From Tethya wilhelma (lineage: Eukaryota > Porifera > Demospongiae > Tethyida > Tethyidae), in the NCBI GenBank assembly GCA_964030475.1, contig CAXIPT010000005.1:5961087-6025086 (forward strand): DNA of 64,000 bases. Reading direction: 5' to 3'. Below the pieces are notes generated by a model. The model searched no databases. It worked only from the letters and a program-made list of their open reading frames with translations, and was not told where the DNA came from. The position numbers and the translations under genes were made by a program. Below, in pieces: positions 48,831 to 61,900 of the stretch (position 1 is its first letter; the number at the start of each line of letters is the position of its first letter).

Positions 48831-48900
48831 TGACTCATTACGCATGCGCAGTAGCATGGATCCACCCGTCAGTCATAACCGGTTAACCAGTCATATAAAA
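48831..48900 (+). promoter_or_regulatory. D1/chimera promoter: AP-1, CGCATGCGCA palindrome, TATA
   Basis: TGACTCA (48831-48837), CGCATGCGCA (48841-48850, NRF1-type palindrome) and TATAAAA (48894-48900), 105 bases before the ATG at 49005. The same order and spacing occur upstream of the second D gene. Confidence 0.6.
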
Positions 48901-49004
48901 TTAGTCCGAAGTCGTAGTAACCATAGTCAGTTGACGGTGTAAGCTTCTCTGATAGTAACTGTTATTATTGAACCAATCCCGCCTAACCCTGAGTTCTGTC
49001 GACG

Positions 49005-52000
49005 ATGCTTCGCAAGAGCGTTGGCATTAGAGAATTCAATCACTCTTGGTTGCTGGTCCATCTTGTACTCATGGTCTCAGTCTACTGTGTGACTTCCACT
49101 CACTTCAGAGGTGGAATTATCATGGCTAGACCTCAACCTGGAGGATCAGAATTTGAGGTTTGTCACTACGTAATAAATAGCCGTGGGTGTAGTATGCGCG
49201 CATTATCGGCGGCAGAATTTCGGAGCAAATGTGGAGGTGGCTCCATAGATAATTATAAACTACTAGCATAAATGGTTTATTTTTTGTGCCAAACTCTGTT
49301 CATAGACTTCCTTTTGTAAAGTTTTTACCACAATGAGTAAGGTATGTACAATCCTATGGGCAGATTTTATATGTGTTTATGGTAACACTCACTTAATAAC
49401 TTCTTGACTACTACACTGTTAAAATAAGGGTACCACAGCAATACCCATCAAAGGGGTCTTTACGCATTTAATACCCCACTGGGTATTAGCACAAAACCCT
49501 TATTACCATGAACAACATTCACAGCAGTAAACATGTCATGCTAATTGTGGTACATATTAGTTTTCAAAAGTAGCAGGGATAGTAGCATAGCAAGATTATT
49601 TGAGTACCCAGACTCTACACAAAAAATGGGAAAGTCTCTTGGATTGTGTATACTACTAGTTTTGTTCCATGCTACTTTGTATCATGGGAAGCCATACTTT
49701 CAAAGGCGCCGACAGGGAAATATCAGTTGTAGATACTGACCGCACTCAACTGCAGGGAAATATCTCGATATTCCACAGGAAATCCGGTGGAATATAGTTG
49801 AAAAAAACCAAGAACTATCCAGTGAAAAGAGACTGTAGCGCTTGAGATTCTTCAGAAGACTACTAGAAGACAACGCTGGTGTTGTTTTTCTTCGAAGATA
49901 GTCTCTGGTACCCGTTTCAAGTTCAAATTTTTAGCGTGCTAGCTGTCACAATTGTCTGTGTCTTGACCTTCGCCTAAAAAGTAAGCGCTTGAGCCTATAC
50001 TATACTCAAAACTAGAAAGAAAGTAGTGAGAACTCGAAGCGCCATGATACAAGTTGGTTAGAACATGCCTACTGCGTGCTCTACTTCGAAAAACACTCGG
50101 TAATATTGACCAAACCCTCGGGCTACGCCCTCGGGTTTATTCAATATTATCTCGTGTATTTCACGTAGAGCCCTGGTAGGCATGTTCTAACATATACATA
50201 TCTCTGCTACTTTTGAAAAACTAATATGTTATGTCTGCATAATCAATCTCCAGGTGGTCTTTCAGTAGAATCCTGATCAGTCATCACTAGTAGTCGTCAT
50301 TTCATGTTGCATTAGCTGTATGTAACATGTTTGTTTAGCCTTCCTGAAGATGCAACCAGTCCCACCCAACAATCCTATAAACTACCCTGATCACAATAGA
50401 ATTAATATTGTTGTTATTATGACTGTGATATGCAGGCACTATTAGTTTATAATAATCATTAAACAACAAACCCTTTCAGACTGAAGTATACCAAAATTAA
50501 TTTGCTAGCTACATTATGGTTGCTGTATGTAAAATCAAGCAAGAATCTGATACTGATATTATACGATATTATGACCATTGTCAAGGGCATATAATAATAA
50601 TATGCATGCCCTTCAGTTGATGGTATACTATAAATGAAAAAAATTTGCAAGCATTCCATGCCTTGCAAAATAGAATATATACATGCATAGTTGTGTTCAG
50701 CAGGTGCACATAATATTATGGCTAATGCACAAGGCTATATGTTTTTCCAACAATTTATTGCATAGCTTAGGCTGCTTTAGTTGCAACTTGCAATTGATCA
50801 TAATTATTCTAACTAATTGAGTTGTATGCAAGTAGCATACTTCCATTAATTTACCTAATTAAGGGTGCATGGTCAGCAATGTCTGGGGTTGCTAAAAGGA
50901 GCCTATTTTCTTCTACTTGTTTCGTACCCTGGTCCATGCATGAGTGCAGTCACTCCCTGACCACTTCCCATAATTGGGCAAGCTTGAGTATAATACATAC
51001 AATCATTCATCTGGCCTTGACCCCTGTGCTTCATATTTCCACATAGGTAAACCGTATTGTATCGTTGCTAGCCTAGCGCAAGAATCCGAGTGGTTTAAAT
51101 GCAAAAAATAAGTTCTAGACAGTTACAAGTTCTAAATTTCTAAAAGTGTTGTCAGTTTACACAGTTCTCAAGCATTACTAGCCCTGTTTCCATGCTCAGT
51201 TCACCATTGGCTAATATTATTTGAATACGCAGATGGAAATTTCTTATCACATATCTTGGCGAAGGAATTCTAACGGTGGAGGTAATTGTAATGCAGATAC
51301 AATTTCTAATGGTGTCCTCTTATCTGCTTCTGGTGAAGGAGAACTGCGTTGTACAAGTGGCTGTTCAGGCACAATACTCAGACAAATGTCGTACACATGT
51401 ACCGACTTCAGTACAGAAGAGAACTGGTCTTTTGGTGAACATCGCTTCACTCATGATTTTTCCTCAGTTCCTACTGGAGTTCCTGTATCCCTGACATTTT
51501 CAAGATGCTGCTGGATTTCTCCATTTAGCAGTAGTTGGAATTTGCCATCAAGTTTTAGTCTAAAAAGAAGGAATGATACTGGTCGCATTAACTCTACACC
51601 ACGTGCAATAACATCTCCCGTTATTCGTCTTCAAGCAAACTGTAACCATAGCATTGCACTTGGAGTTAGTGATCCTGATGGAGACATAGTGCGATGTAGA
51701 TGGGGAGTTGGTTCATCAGAATGTGGTGGAGTTTGTAATCAATTGCCAGGGGCTGAGCTTGACCAAGAGAGGTGTACAATAAGATACTTTGCAAACCAAG
51801 GAATCAGAATCTGGGCTGCTGCTCTCATGATTGAAGACTTCACGTCAGAATCATCAGAGCCACTAAGCAGTGTTGCTCTTCAATTCTTGGTCCTTGTAGT
51901 ACCATCAACAGGCCCTTGTTCTCAGATACCTATCTTTGTACCTCCAACCATTCAAAATGGCCAGTGTGTGTCAGTCCCTCCATTTGAAACATTTGAGGCT

Positions 52001-52678
52001 CGTCTTGCTGCAGACAGTGGGGATTCTGGTAGTTCAATAACTGAAATTCAAACTACATCGCCACTTGGAACTAGAAAAGGAATTCTTCAACAGATTAATG
52101 GCACAAATGTGTACTATGTTGACATTGTTTTCACTAGTAGTGATTTCTTCAACACCTTGCTGATCGAGAGCCTTCTAGACAAGTGCAAGTTTGTCGTGGC
52201 TCGAATTGTCGATAATGAGACCAAACAGAACAGACGTGGACGTCGATCGAATGACATGAGGAAACCAGAGAATGTCATGAAGAGTGTAGGACTTGAAGCT
52301 TACAAGATGGAATCAGCTAAGCTTGGTGAGTTTCGCTTACAAGTAATTTTGATAAAAATTAAGTTGAAGACCCAAAGTCATGGATTGTATGACTAAACTT
52401 GATCACAAAATTTAATGTTCATTGACTGGTGCATCATACAATAATACAATGTCATAGTTGTGATGGCTGATGATTCACTGAAGAAATCCAAGAGCAAAAA
52501 GAAAGGGAAAACTCTGCTAGCAAATCAAATTTCTACTTTCCGAATGGAGCTAATTGGAGAGGAAGTGAAGGCTGTTGTTGTACAGCCAGTGAAAGAGACT
52601 GTGTCTGCTGGAAAGACCTTGATCAATGCTGGGCAGAGACTGGGCAGGTGGATTGCATCCTTGGTCAAGTCTCAGTGA
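49005..52678 (+). CDS. chimeric D::C gene (signal peptide and D N-terminal domain fused to C C-terminal half)
   Basis: Exon 1, 49005-49157 (51 codons), encodes a signal sequence (LLVHLVLMVSVYCVTSTHF) and THFRGGIIMARPQPGG. Exon 2, 51233-52325, encodes the D N-terminal Cys-rich domain (ISYHISWRRNS, CTDFSTEENWSFG, FSRCCWISPF, DGDIVRCRWG). At VDIV it passes without a frame break into family C sequence FTSSDFFNTLLIESLLDKCK. Exon 3, 52458-52678, is the last exon of family C (AGQRLGRWIASLVKSQ). Phases 0 and 1 are preserved, giving 1467 nt and 488 residues. The junction at about 52127 is where a tandem duplication joined mid-exon D to mid-exon C. The predicted product would be secreted or secretory-pathway. 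An assembly artefact in this repeat-rich region is the main alternative. Confidence 0.7.
49552..50229. mobile_element. TIR element in the chimera's intron
   Basis: Ends ACATATTAGTTTTCAAAAGT and its near-complement. Inside are nested hairpins: CATGCCTACTGCGTGCTC against its complement near 50170, and AAACCCTCGGGC against GCCCTCGGGTTT around 50112-50140. No reading frame. Absent from the paralogous intron at 53086-56530. Confidence 0.6.
50230..51232. other. chimera intron remainder
   Basis: AT-rich; shares scattered segments with 53640-54100 and 55660-56530 of the paralogous D2 intron. From about 51187 it becomes identical to 56485 onward. Confidence 0.5.
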
Positions 52679-52766
52679 CTAATGCTGTTTATACCGGCGT
52701 ATAAAAAATTATATAATTTTTCATAATCATAATATTTTGTTCTTGCGCGGTCGACATTGTCAATTT

Positions 52767-52833
52767 GACTCATTACGCATGCGCAGTAGCCTGGCATTGA
52801 TCCACCCGCCAGTCATAACCAGTCATATAAATA
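52767..52833 (+). promoter_or_regulatory. D2 promoter: AP-1, CGCATGCGCA palindrome, TATA
   Basis: TGACTCA (52767-52773), CGCATGCGCA (52778-52787) and TATAAATA (52826-52833), mirroring the promoter at 48831. Confidence 0.6.
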
Positions 52834-52929
52834 GGTCCGAAATTGTAGTAACCCTAGTCAGTTGACCGTGTAAGCTTCTCTGATAGTTACTATTGAACTA
52901 GTAATCCCTGCCCCTGGCTTCTGTCGACG

Positions 52930-55900
52930 ATGCTTCACAGGAACGTTGGCAGTGGAGATTTCAAGCACGCTTGGTTGGTGCTGTTCTATTTCGTACTCAT
53001 GATCTCAGTCTACTGTGTGACTTCTAGTCACTTCAGAGGCGGAATTATCATGGCTAGACCTCAACCTGGAGGATCAGAATTTGAGGTTTGTCACTACGTA
53101 ATAGAGAATAGTATAGCCGTCGGGTATCAGTACAGTATCTGTGAGTGTGACTGTATGCGCGCATTAATTTGATTTGGCGGCAGAAGTTAGGAACAAATGT
53201 GGAGGTGGCTCTAATCAGTGTGAGAGGATCCCCTCCCTCTATGATGTTGCCATTGTATGAATGAGTTATTTTTTTTGTGCTAAATTCTGTTGTTATAGAC
53301 TATAATCATATTAAAGGAACTGTGTCACTATATAAGCGGTGTTTTGTTACTAAAAATAAAATGTGTGACGTTTTATGATGTTCTATGACCGTTTGTGACG
53401 TTTTTTGTTTTGTTTCTTGCGCGATCTGGGTACCACGCCCGGGTATTAGCCCCGTGTATGTACATATATTGCACATTTGTCAACAAAAAATGTCATAAAA
53501 CGTCACGCATTTTATTTTTGGTAACAAAACAGTGCTTATATAGTGACACAGTTCCTTTAAGCTGAATAATATTAGCCTCACAAAGATAATAATTGGAGCA
53601 CATGGATTCACAATATTTGAGTACTATAATTATAGTCTCACTAGCCAGACTCTTGCAAAAAATGGGAGAGTCTGGTGGCTAGCATAGATTGCATTGTTTA
53701 GCCTTCCTGATGATACAACCAGTCCCACCCAACAACAACTGATCACAATAGAATTAATATAGTTGTTATTATGACTATAACAAACACTACAACTTATCAT
53801 TATGCAATTAAGCAAGAATCTGATATACATAATTATTATGACAGTCACCATTGTCAATTAGGCTTATTATGCCATTGATGGTATGAAAAAAAAATTGCAA
53901 GCATTGTATGCCTTGCAAAATAGAATCGTAGCAGCTGTGTTCAGCACAATGTCATGTACAATATATATGTCATATATAGAAATACCTATATTGTAACACC
54001 CAAGGTTATATTATACAATTAGGTTTCCCCAACAATTTATTACAATGCCATGTACAGCTTAGGCCATGCACTTCAGTTGAAATTGATCATAAGCTAGTTG
54101 TTATTTAATGAATTTACGCGCTAAAATTATGTTTGTGTCTGAGAATAATACAAGAATACCGGTGTCATGTGAAATTGGTCACCCCCCATTTTAGTCACCC
54201 CGGGTGACTAATTTCACGGTAAAATCTAAAATTCTAGTCACCCGGGTGCCTATTTTACCGTTATATCAGTCACCCGGGTGACTGATATACACGGGAAATC
54301 ACGCACCCCTTCGTAAAAATGGTCACCCCTTTCACGACTTGGATGGAAAAGCAAATACGCTCTTAGAAAGAGTAGGTAGACTGTTAGTGATTCTTGGTAC
54401 TCACTATATAGGCCTAGATCTACTATGATATCAATTTAGCTGCCTTGTACTTGTACACAGCCTCCTTAATTTCGTCTACTGCATCATACTGAGATAATAT
54501 GTATTATCTATGGCTGCATGCACACAATATGATGCGCCCAGCGCCTGAGCGCTTGCTTTTTTCAACATCTAATCACAGATCATGCTAACCCCATCTGCAT
54601 ACAATGATGTTCAAGTTGTCATGTGAGTATTAAGACTAACCGTATACATGCATGTATACAGAAACTGCATGATTTAATAATTTATAAAAAAAATTTGATA
54701 ACAAAAAACTTGAATAATTTATATAAATTAAAATCGCTAACAACACAAAATTACAGTACCATGGTAGTGTGCTACTATTCAAAGCATCTTCTGAATCTTC
54801 CTAGTTCCTCTGACTCCGCCTCCGCCATCGATCGGTTTGTAGCTGAAAGCTACGCTTACTGACTCTTTTATAGGCCATGGACACCTTGACAGCTCCTGTT
54901 TAATCTTGACCTTTGCAGTCACTTCAAAGAGGTCTACGTAGCTAGTAATTATCTAAGGTTGAAAAAAGGCGCGCGCTGAAACTCAGGTCAAAGCTAGGTT
55001 GGGGGTTACCGATTTCACGAGGGGGTGACCATTTTCCCGGGAAATTAGTCATGGGGGTGACCAATCTCACGGGGGTGACCAGAATTTTATGACACCGGTA
55101 ATAGGCTGGCTGAAAAGAATAATAGGCTCAAAGTTAGGGAATAAAAGAATAGAATAAGAGGTAATCTCTTGAGAATAATTTGCCAAGGCCTAGCCAGGAA
55201 ATGAATTAATGCCTAACATGGATATGAAACAAGTAAAGAAAATGCTCCTTAGCAACCCAGGCATGGCTAACTATGCACCTTTAATTAGGTAAAATTAATG
55301 GAGGTATGCTACTTGTATACAATTTCAACGACATTCAAAGTCCTTGATGTGTTTTTCAAGAGTTCACACTCTCAATTTAGTAAATTTTCACTTTCTTTTT
55401 ACGATAAAATTGTTGTAAGTGATGTAGTTTCCTAAGGAAGATTAGCAAGTAATTCTATTGGCTTTTAATCTTAACCTAAAAAGCACCCAGTTTTTCAGTT
55501 TTTTGGCATTTTAGCAATGTAAATTTTCACAACACTGAGAATTTACCTATTATTCCCAAAGTACAGCCAGGCTGCCTATTATTCTCACAGAATCAATCTG
55601 TACCTATTATTCTCTGCCAAGGCCTATTCCTGGCTCATGAGTGCATGCAGTCACTCCCTAGTGGAAATTTGTATTTATGTATGTACGACCATCCATCCAA
55701 CCCTGGGCCCCGAAAGGCCCTTTTGCGATGTAGACGAAATGGCATATCACCATGATTGTGATTTCACTTCAAAACTACTTAGTACTATACAAATTGTCCT
55801 TGCATCATAGATCTATGCTTGCATTAGCAATGACACAATGTCATAACTCCAGCTATTGGTACAAATTCAAGCTTTGTGAAGTTCTATAAGTGTAACAGTC

Positions 55901-58900
55901 TAAGTTTGCATTATTAGCTGTTTCCTATGCTGCTGAAAGGATCAGATTACATGACTTTTGCTTAGTGTATTAGAGCAAAGAAGGTATGAGACTCCGCGGT
56001 ACAATAATTTATTTCTATTTCTGGGCTGTAGAAAGGAGAGTGTGAGCAGAGTTTGCCTTGAATATGTCCGCTAGATCTCGATGCTACTCTATTGTTAGAG
56101 CCTTATTTGCTTAGGTTAGCAACATTATGGTACCTATGTGGAAATACAAAGCGCACTAAGTTGTTCTTATAGTTATTTCAGCCAATAACAAAGCTACAAG
56201 CGCAAGATAATAGGTTCTACCGCGACATTATATAGCATCTAGCAATTAAACAAAGTAGCTATAATTATAATAAGTCTCGATCAAGGCTCTCTTATAAACA
56301 GCACAATTTTGTAGCATCATAGATAAAAATTATAATGCACATGCACATTAGCTTACTCTACTCATCCAGCAGTGCCTACACTTAAAATGTAATGAAACAA
56401 GGCATGCATGCAGCAACACATAAAAAGTTGCCTGCTTGCTGATGCTGATTACCCTTACAATTCATAATAATGACAGTTACTCAGTTTCCATGCTCAGTTC
56501 ACCATTGGCTAATATTATTTGAATACGCAGATGGAAATTTCTTATCACATATCTTGGCGAAGGAATTCTAACGGTGGAGGTAATTGTAATGCAGATACAA
56601 TTTCTAATGGTGTCCTCTTATCTGCTTCTGGTGAAGGAGAACTGCGTTGTACAAGTGGCTGTTCAGGCACAATACTCAGACAAATGTCGTACACATGTAC
56701 CGACTTCAGTACAGAAGAGAACTGGTCTTTTGGTGAACATCGCTTCACTCATGATTTTTCCTCAGTTCCTACTGGAGTTCCTGTATCCCTGACATTTTCA
56801 AGATGCTGCTGGATTTCTCCATTTAGCAGTAGTTGGAATTTGCCATCAAGTTTTAGTCTAAAAAGAAGGAATGATACTGGTCGCATTAACTCTACACCAC
56901 GTGCAATAACATCTCCCGTTATTCGTCTTCAAGCAAACTGTAACCATAGCATTGCACTTGGAGTTAGTGATCCTGATGGAGACATAGTGCGATGTAGATG
57001 GGGAGTTGGTTCATCAGAATGTGGTGGAGTTTGTAATCAATTGCCAGGGGCTGAGCTTGACCAAGAGAGGTGTACAATAAGATACTTTGCAAACCAAGGA
57101 ATCAGAATCTGGGCTGCTGCTCTCATGATTGAAGACTTCACGTCAGAATCATCAGAGCCACTAAGCAGTGTTGCTCTTCAATTCTTGGTCCTTGTAGTAC
57201 CATCAACAGGCCCTTGTTCTCAGATACCTATCTTTGTACCTCCAACCATTCAAAATGGCCAGTGTGTGTCAGTCCCTCCATTTGAAACATTTGAGGCTCG
57301 TCTTGCTGCAGACAGTGGGGATTCTGGTAGTTCAATAACTGAAATTCAAACTACATCGCCACTTGGAACTAGAAAAGGAATTCTTCAACAGATTAATGGC
57401 ACAAATGTGTACTATGTTGACATTGTTTGGACTCCTGATGAGTCACAACAAAATCAAACCCATCTCTTTTGCTACACAGCTGTCAATTCAGGAGGCTTTG
57501 CCAGTGAGCAGATTTGCATACAACTTTTAGCTGGGCACTTTCCTCCAAGACCTATACAAGAATCAGCTATGCCTAATCAACAACTTACTCATCCAAGTGA
57601 TGAATTGTTCAGAGTACAGTTTGACACAGACATTGAACGCCCATTAATTGCCACATTCATTTCTTTCCACGAGTTTGATACTGATGAAGAAGTGTACAGG
57701 ATTGACTCATCACAGTCATCAGAAGTCCTATTTAATGGATCGATGCTAACAATTACACCAAGATATACATTTGAAGAGAAAACTAGATTCTACATAAAAC
57801 TTGAAAGAGGTATTGTGCAAGGTCTGGATGGCTGTGGTCCTGGAAATGAGCCAATAACAGATAAAGAATTTTGGAACTTTGAGACATTGGATGTGACTCC
57901 ACCAAATATTTTTTTCCATACCAATCCCCAAGTGAGTAACTCCAATGTGACCATTTCTTTGGGGAGCAATGAAGATGTTTTGTGGCAATGCAAAATCTCC
58001 TACAATGATGTAGATACTGTTGTCAACTGCTCAAATGGAGAATGGAATGGATATAATTTAAGTGAAGGAACACATGTTTTGGAGATCACAGCTGTAGACA
58101 TGGCAAAGAATAATGCAACTGTTGAACACACCTTTGTAGTAGACCTAACAGCACCATTGGCTAGCATTAACCAAAAACCTTCAGAGCTGTCAAATCATGA
58201 AACTTCTAGGTTTACATTTTCCTGCAATGAAATAACATGTTCGTTTAATTGTACGCTTCTTCTGAACAATTTGACATTGCAGGATACTTCATTCTGTAGT
58301 AGTGGACAGTATGTGACTCCAACGCTTGAACACAACAGAGTTTACACATTCATTCTGAGTGTAGCAGATGAAGTAGGGAACAGAGGGGGAAATGTCATTT
58401 ATGTATGGGAGACTGACTTTGAAAAACCAGAGATCTACGGAGTACATAATATCACAACTGAATGCAGTGAAAATGATCCTCAGAATACTGGTCAACCAAG
58501 CACTGCAGACAACCGATCAGAAATGGTTTCATTGTCGTACACTGATGTCAATCTTGGCTGTTCTATTAGACGCACTTGGAATGCTGAGGATGAGGCAGGA
58601 AATATTGCCCAGCTAGCTCAAATCATAAGTCTTGTTTATTCTCCAACGCTATCACTGTCTCCTCTGGTCTCTTTCTCTTGTGACAGCTCAATAAGTCCAG
58701 TCCAGGTTGCAGCCAATACTGCCTCTGCTCCAAATCCATGTAATCTGCCTGTTCAGCTTTCTCATATTGACTCCATCAGTAATGTGACTTGTCCATCTGA
58801 ATTTTTACGCAACTGGACTGTCACAATTTGTGGTGAGAGTACATCTGCCCAGCAAGCAATCATTTTGTATGACCTATGCCCACCTCATGCTTGTGGAAGA

Positions 58901-61900
58901 AATGAGACTCCTCCAAGAGGGATATGTTCACTCGGACAATGCAAGTGTAATAGACCATGGCATGGAATGGAGTGTGATGTTCAGATATATGAACCCCTTA
59001 TTGTACAAGTCAATGACATGACACTCAAAGAAGCTCAAGAATACAGTGAAACACCTGCACTATTACAAGGTACACCACCTCTTTCCTGGGAGCTACTCAA
59101 TGGACCTGATCGAATGAGACTGAATCAAGTCACTGGTAGAGTTGTTTGGAATCGAACAGAAGCTGGAAACCACACCGTCTCTGTTCAAGTTACAAATGAA
59201 GTTGGTTCTCACAGGATCGAATGGACACTATATGTGGAGCCTGGATATTCAGCAATCTTGGATGCCTTCTCACCAACTGTTTATCCTAGAGCACGGCCAA
59301 TGGTACTAACAGGACATATCTCATATATCATTGGCAATTTGATCGAGGAATCTACTGATGGAATTGTACAAGTTGACATTGATATTATCAACAGTGGTAT
59401 CACTAGGACGATTACAGCATTAACTACAGCAGATGGAATGTTTTCTCAAGTGTTTTATCCTGCTTTAACTGAATATGGATCATATTCTGCTGCAGCTAGA
59501 CATCCTAATGTAGGTATCACAGAACCTCAGAGAGAATGGAGCTATCTTGGAATGTCAGCAACACCACCATTTGTATTTTTGAAAGGAGAAGCAATAAGTG
59601 ACTTTGAGATGACATTTTTTAATGCTACTGTTCTGTGTAATGATGGACCTGGAGTTTTAACTGGACTCACTGCAAATGCCAATATTGATAGCAACCTTAT
59701 TGATGTTCAACTATCCCTCCATGGATCACCTACTACTGAAACACTCCAACCAGGAGATAAACTATCAATAGACATTAAAGTCACTTCATCTATCCCAATA
59801 TCTGGTGTGTTTCCAATCCACGTACTGACTACTGAAGGTACTTCACTTCAGCTTTTCATACGCATTGAAGTTCTGCCAATTCTACCAAGTTTTTCCGTGA
59901 ACCCACCTTCCATTAACACTAGAATAGTTCGAGGAATACCTAGAATTTTGGAATTCAATATAACTAACTTGGGCAGAGCTGAAGCAACTAATGTACAGGC
60001 TCTAATACCTGAAACAGAATTTTTTTCATTCATAAGTTTTGCAAGTTCACAACAAAATAATGATGAACAATTGAACTTACTCAATGGAGAATCAGCTTCA
60101 CTATCAATTCTGGTTCAAACTCCTGCTACTCAACAACTTGGTGAACTCTCTGCTTCAATTGCTATCACTAGCAATGAAGCATCAACATCCGTACCAATTA
60201 GACTCACAGTTTCATCGGATAACTTGATGAATTTAACTGTTGTTGTAGAAGATGAATACACATACTTTGCTAGTGGAGAGCCATTGGTTGACAATGCAGC
60301 TGTCACCATTATTAACAACCAGAGAGAGATTAGGATCACTGTAGGTACCAATGCTCATGGAATGGCTATCTTTGAGGATATTTATGAAGATCGTTATGAA
60401 ATGAGAGTAGAAGCTCCTGAACACAGATCTCTATCACAAGTCATAGTAACATCAGTTGAGATGCCAGTAGTGACTGTGTTTATTGAAAGACAAGCCGTCA
60501 CTTATACTTGGAGTGTCACCCCAACAACAATTGATGACACATATGTTCTAACAGTTGAAGCAGATTTTGAGACACGTGTACCAATTCCTGTGGTGACAGT
60601 CACACCAACTGAGCTAGATCTTGAACTGTTGGAACAAGGGCTTGTTGATTCAGTACAGTTAAACATAACCAATCATGGTCTGATTAGGGCCAATGATGTT
60701 CGCATACAGCTTCCAGATAATCATCCATTTTTGGAATTTTCTGTTATTAGAAGTGAGCTTGGTGATCTTGAGCCTTTAACTTCCACAATTCAAATTGTTA
60801 ATATCACCAGAAAGAGTATTGAAAAACGTGCTGGACAAGTGACATACCTGATTTACCTTATTAACATTATATATAGTTACGTTTGTGGCACTCTACAGCT
60901 TAGATCAATTCCAATAGTACTAAGTAAGCCAACCTCAGAGACTGGATTTGATGTATGTGTGCATTGTGCAAATTGTGGTGCACGCAGTACAGGTTTTAGA
61001 GGTTACTCAGCTTCAACTCCATCCTTTTGTAATGAATGTCTTCAATCTATCCTGGGCTGTTTTCCAACACCTGATTTCCCAGGGGCTGATTGTATACCAA
61101 CAATAGCTGGAGGAACAGGCCTTAATAGCTTCTCAGATGCCTTAAGTTGGATCTCATGCGGATTAAGCAGTCTTCCTGATCTAGATGATCCTGATCCAAA
61201 TAATCCTAATAAGAAAAACATCATTAGAACCATTAACAGAGCTCGTAGAGGATTAGGAAAGGTAGTAGGATGGCTTGGTCTCCTTGATTGCGGATATGGA
61301 GTGTACCAAAACTGCATAAGTCCACTTATTAATCCTAACAGTCGCAAAAAGAGGAGCCTGTTAGACAATGTAAATGAACTACTAGAAGCAATGTATCCTA
61401 TACATCAGAGTCTAGCCTTGGGTATCGAAGTTCTTGGAGATAAATCGTGGCTCACAGTTGGTGATCCAGAGTGGCTTTCAGAAGTTTTACGTCCTGTCTT
61501 TGATGACCGAAGTGAACTAGGAATATTGATATCAAGCAATGAATTCTCATCCATACTCTCTGCTCCCCCTCCAGGTGATACAACAGTTGAAATGGTGTCA
61601 CTGATGGTTAGACGTTTAAATGATACCATAAGTGCATGGAACAGTGGTCACCTTGAACCAGAAGAAGGGTTAAACATTGCATCATTTAGTGCTGTTCAAA
61701 ACTTCACACAAGATATTCAAAGATACAATGAAATAGCTGTTAATAAAGGATTTGCTTCATATTTAGATGCTTATAACTTCCATCAAAATGATATTAATCA
61801 ACTTGACCAATGGGAAGAAGGTGCTGGCGTGTGTGCTGTTGTCAGAATACGAATTGAGCAGGAATTGACTGTCACAAGAGAAGCATTTCTTGCTAAATTG

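Noticed and set aside
49430..49500. Short inverted ATAAGGGT / ACCCTTAT pair as a MITE
   Set aside because: Arms are too short and the element lacks a clear target duplication.
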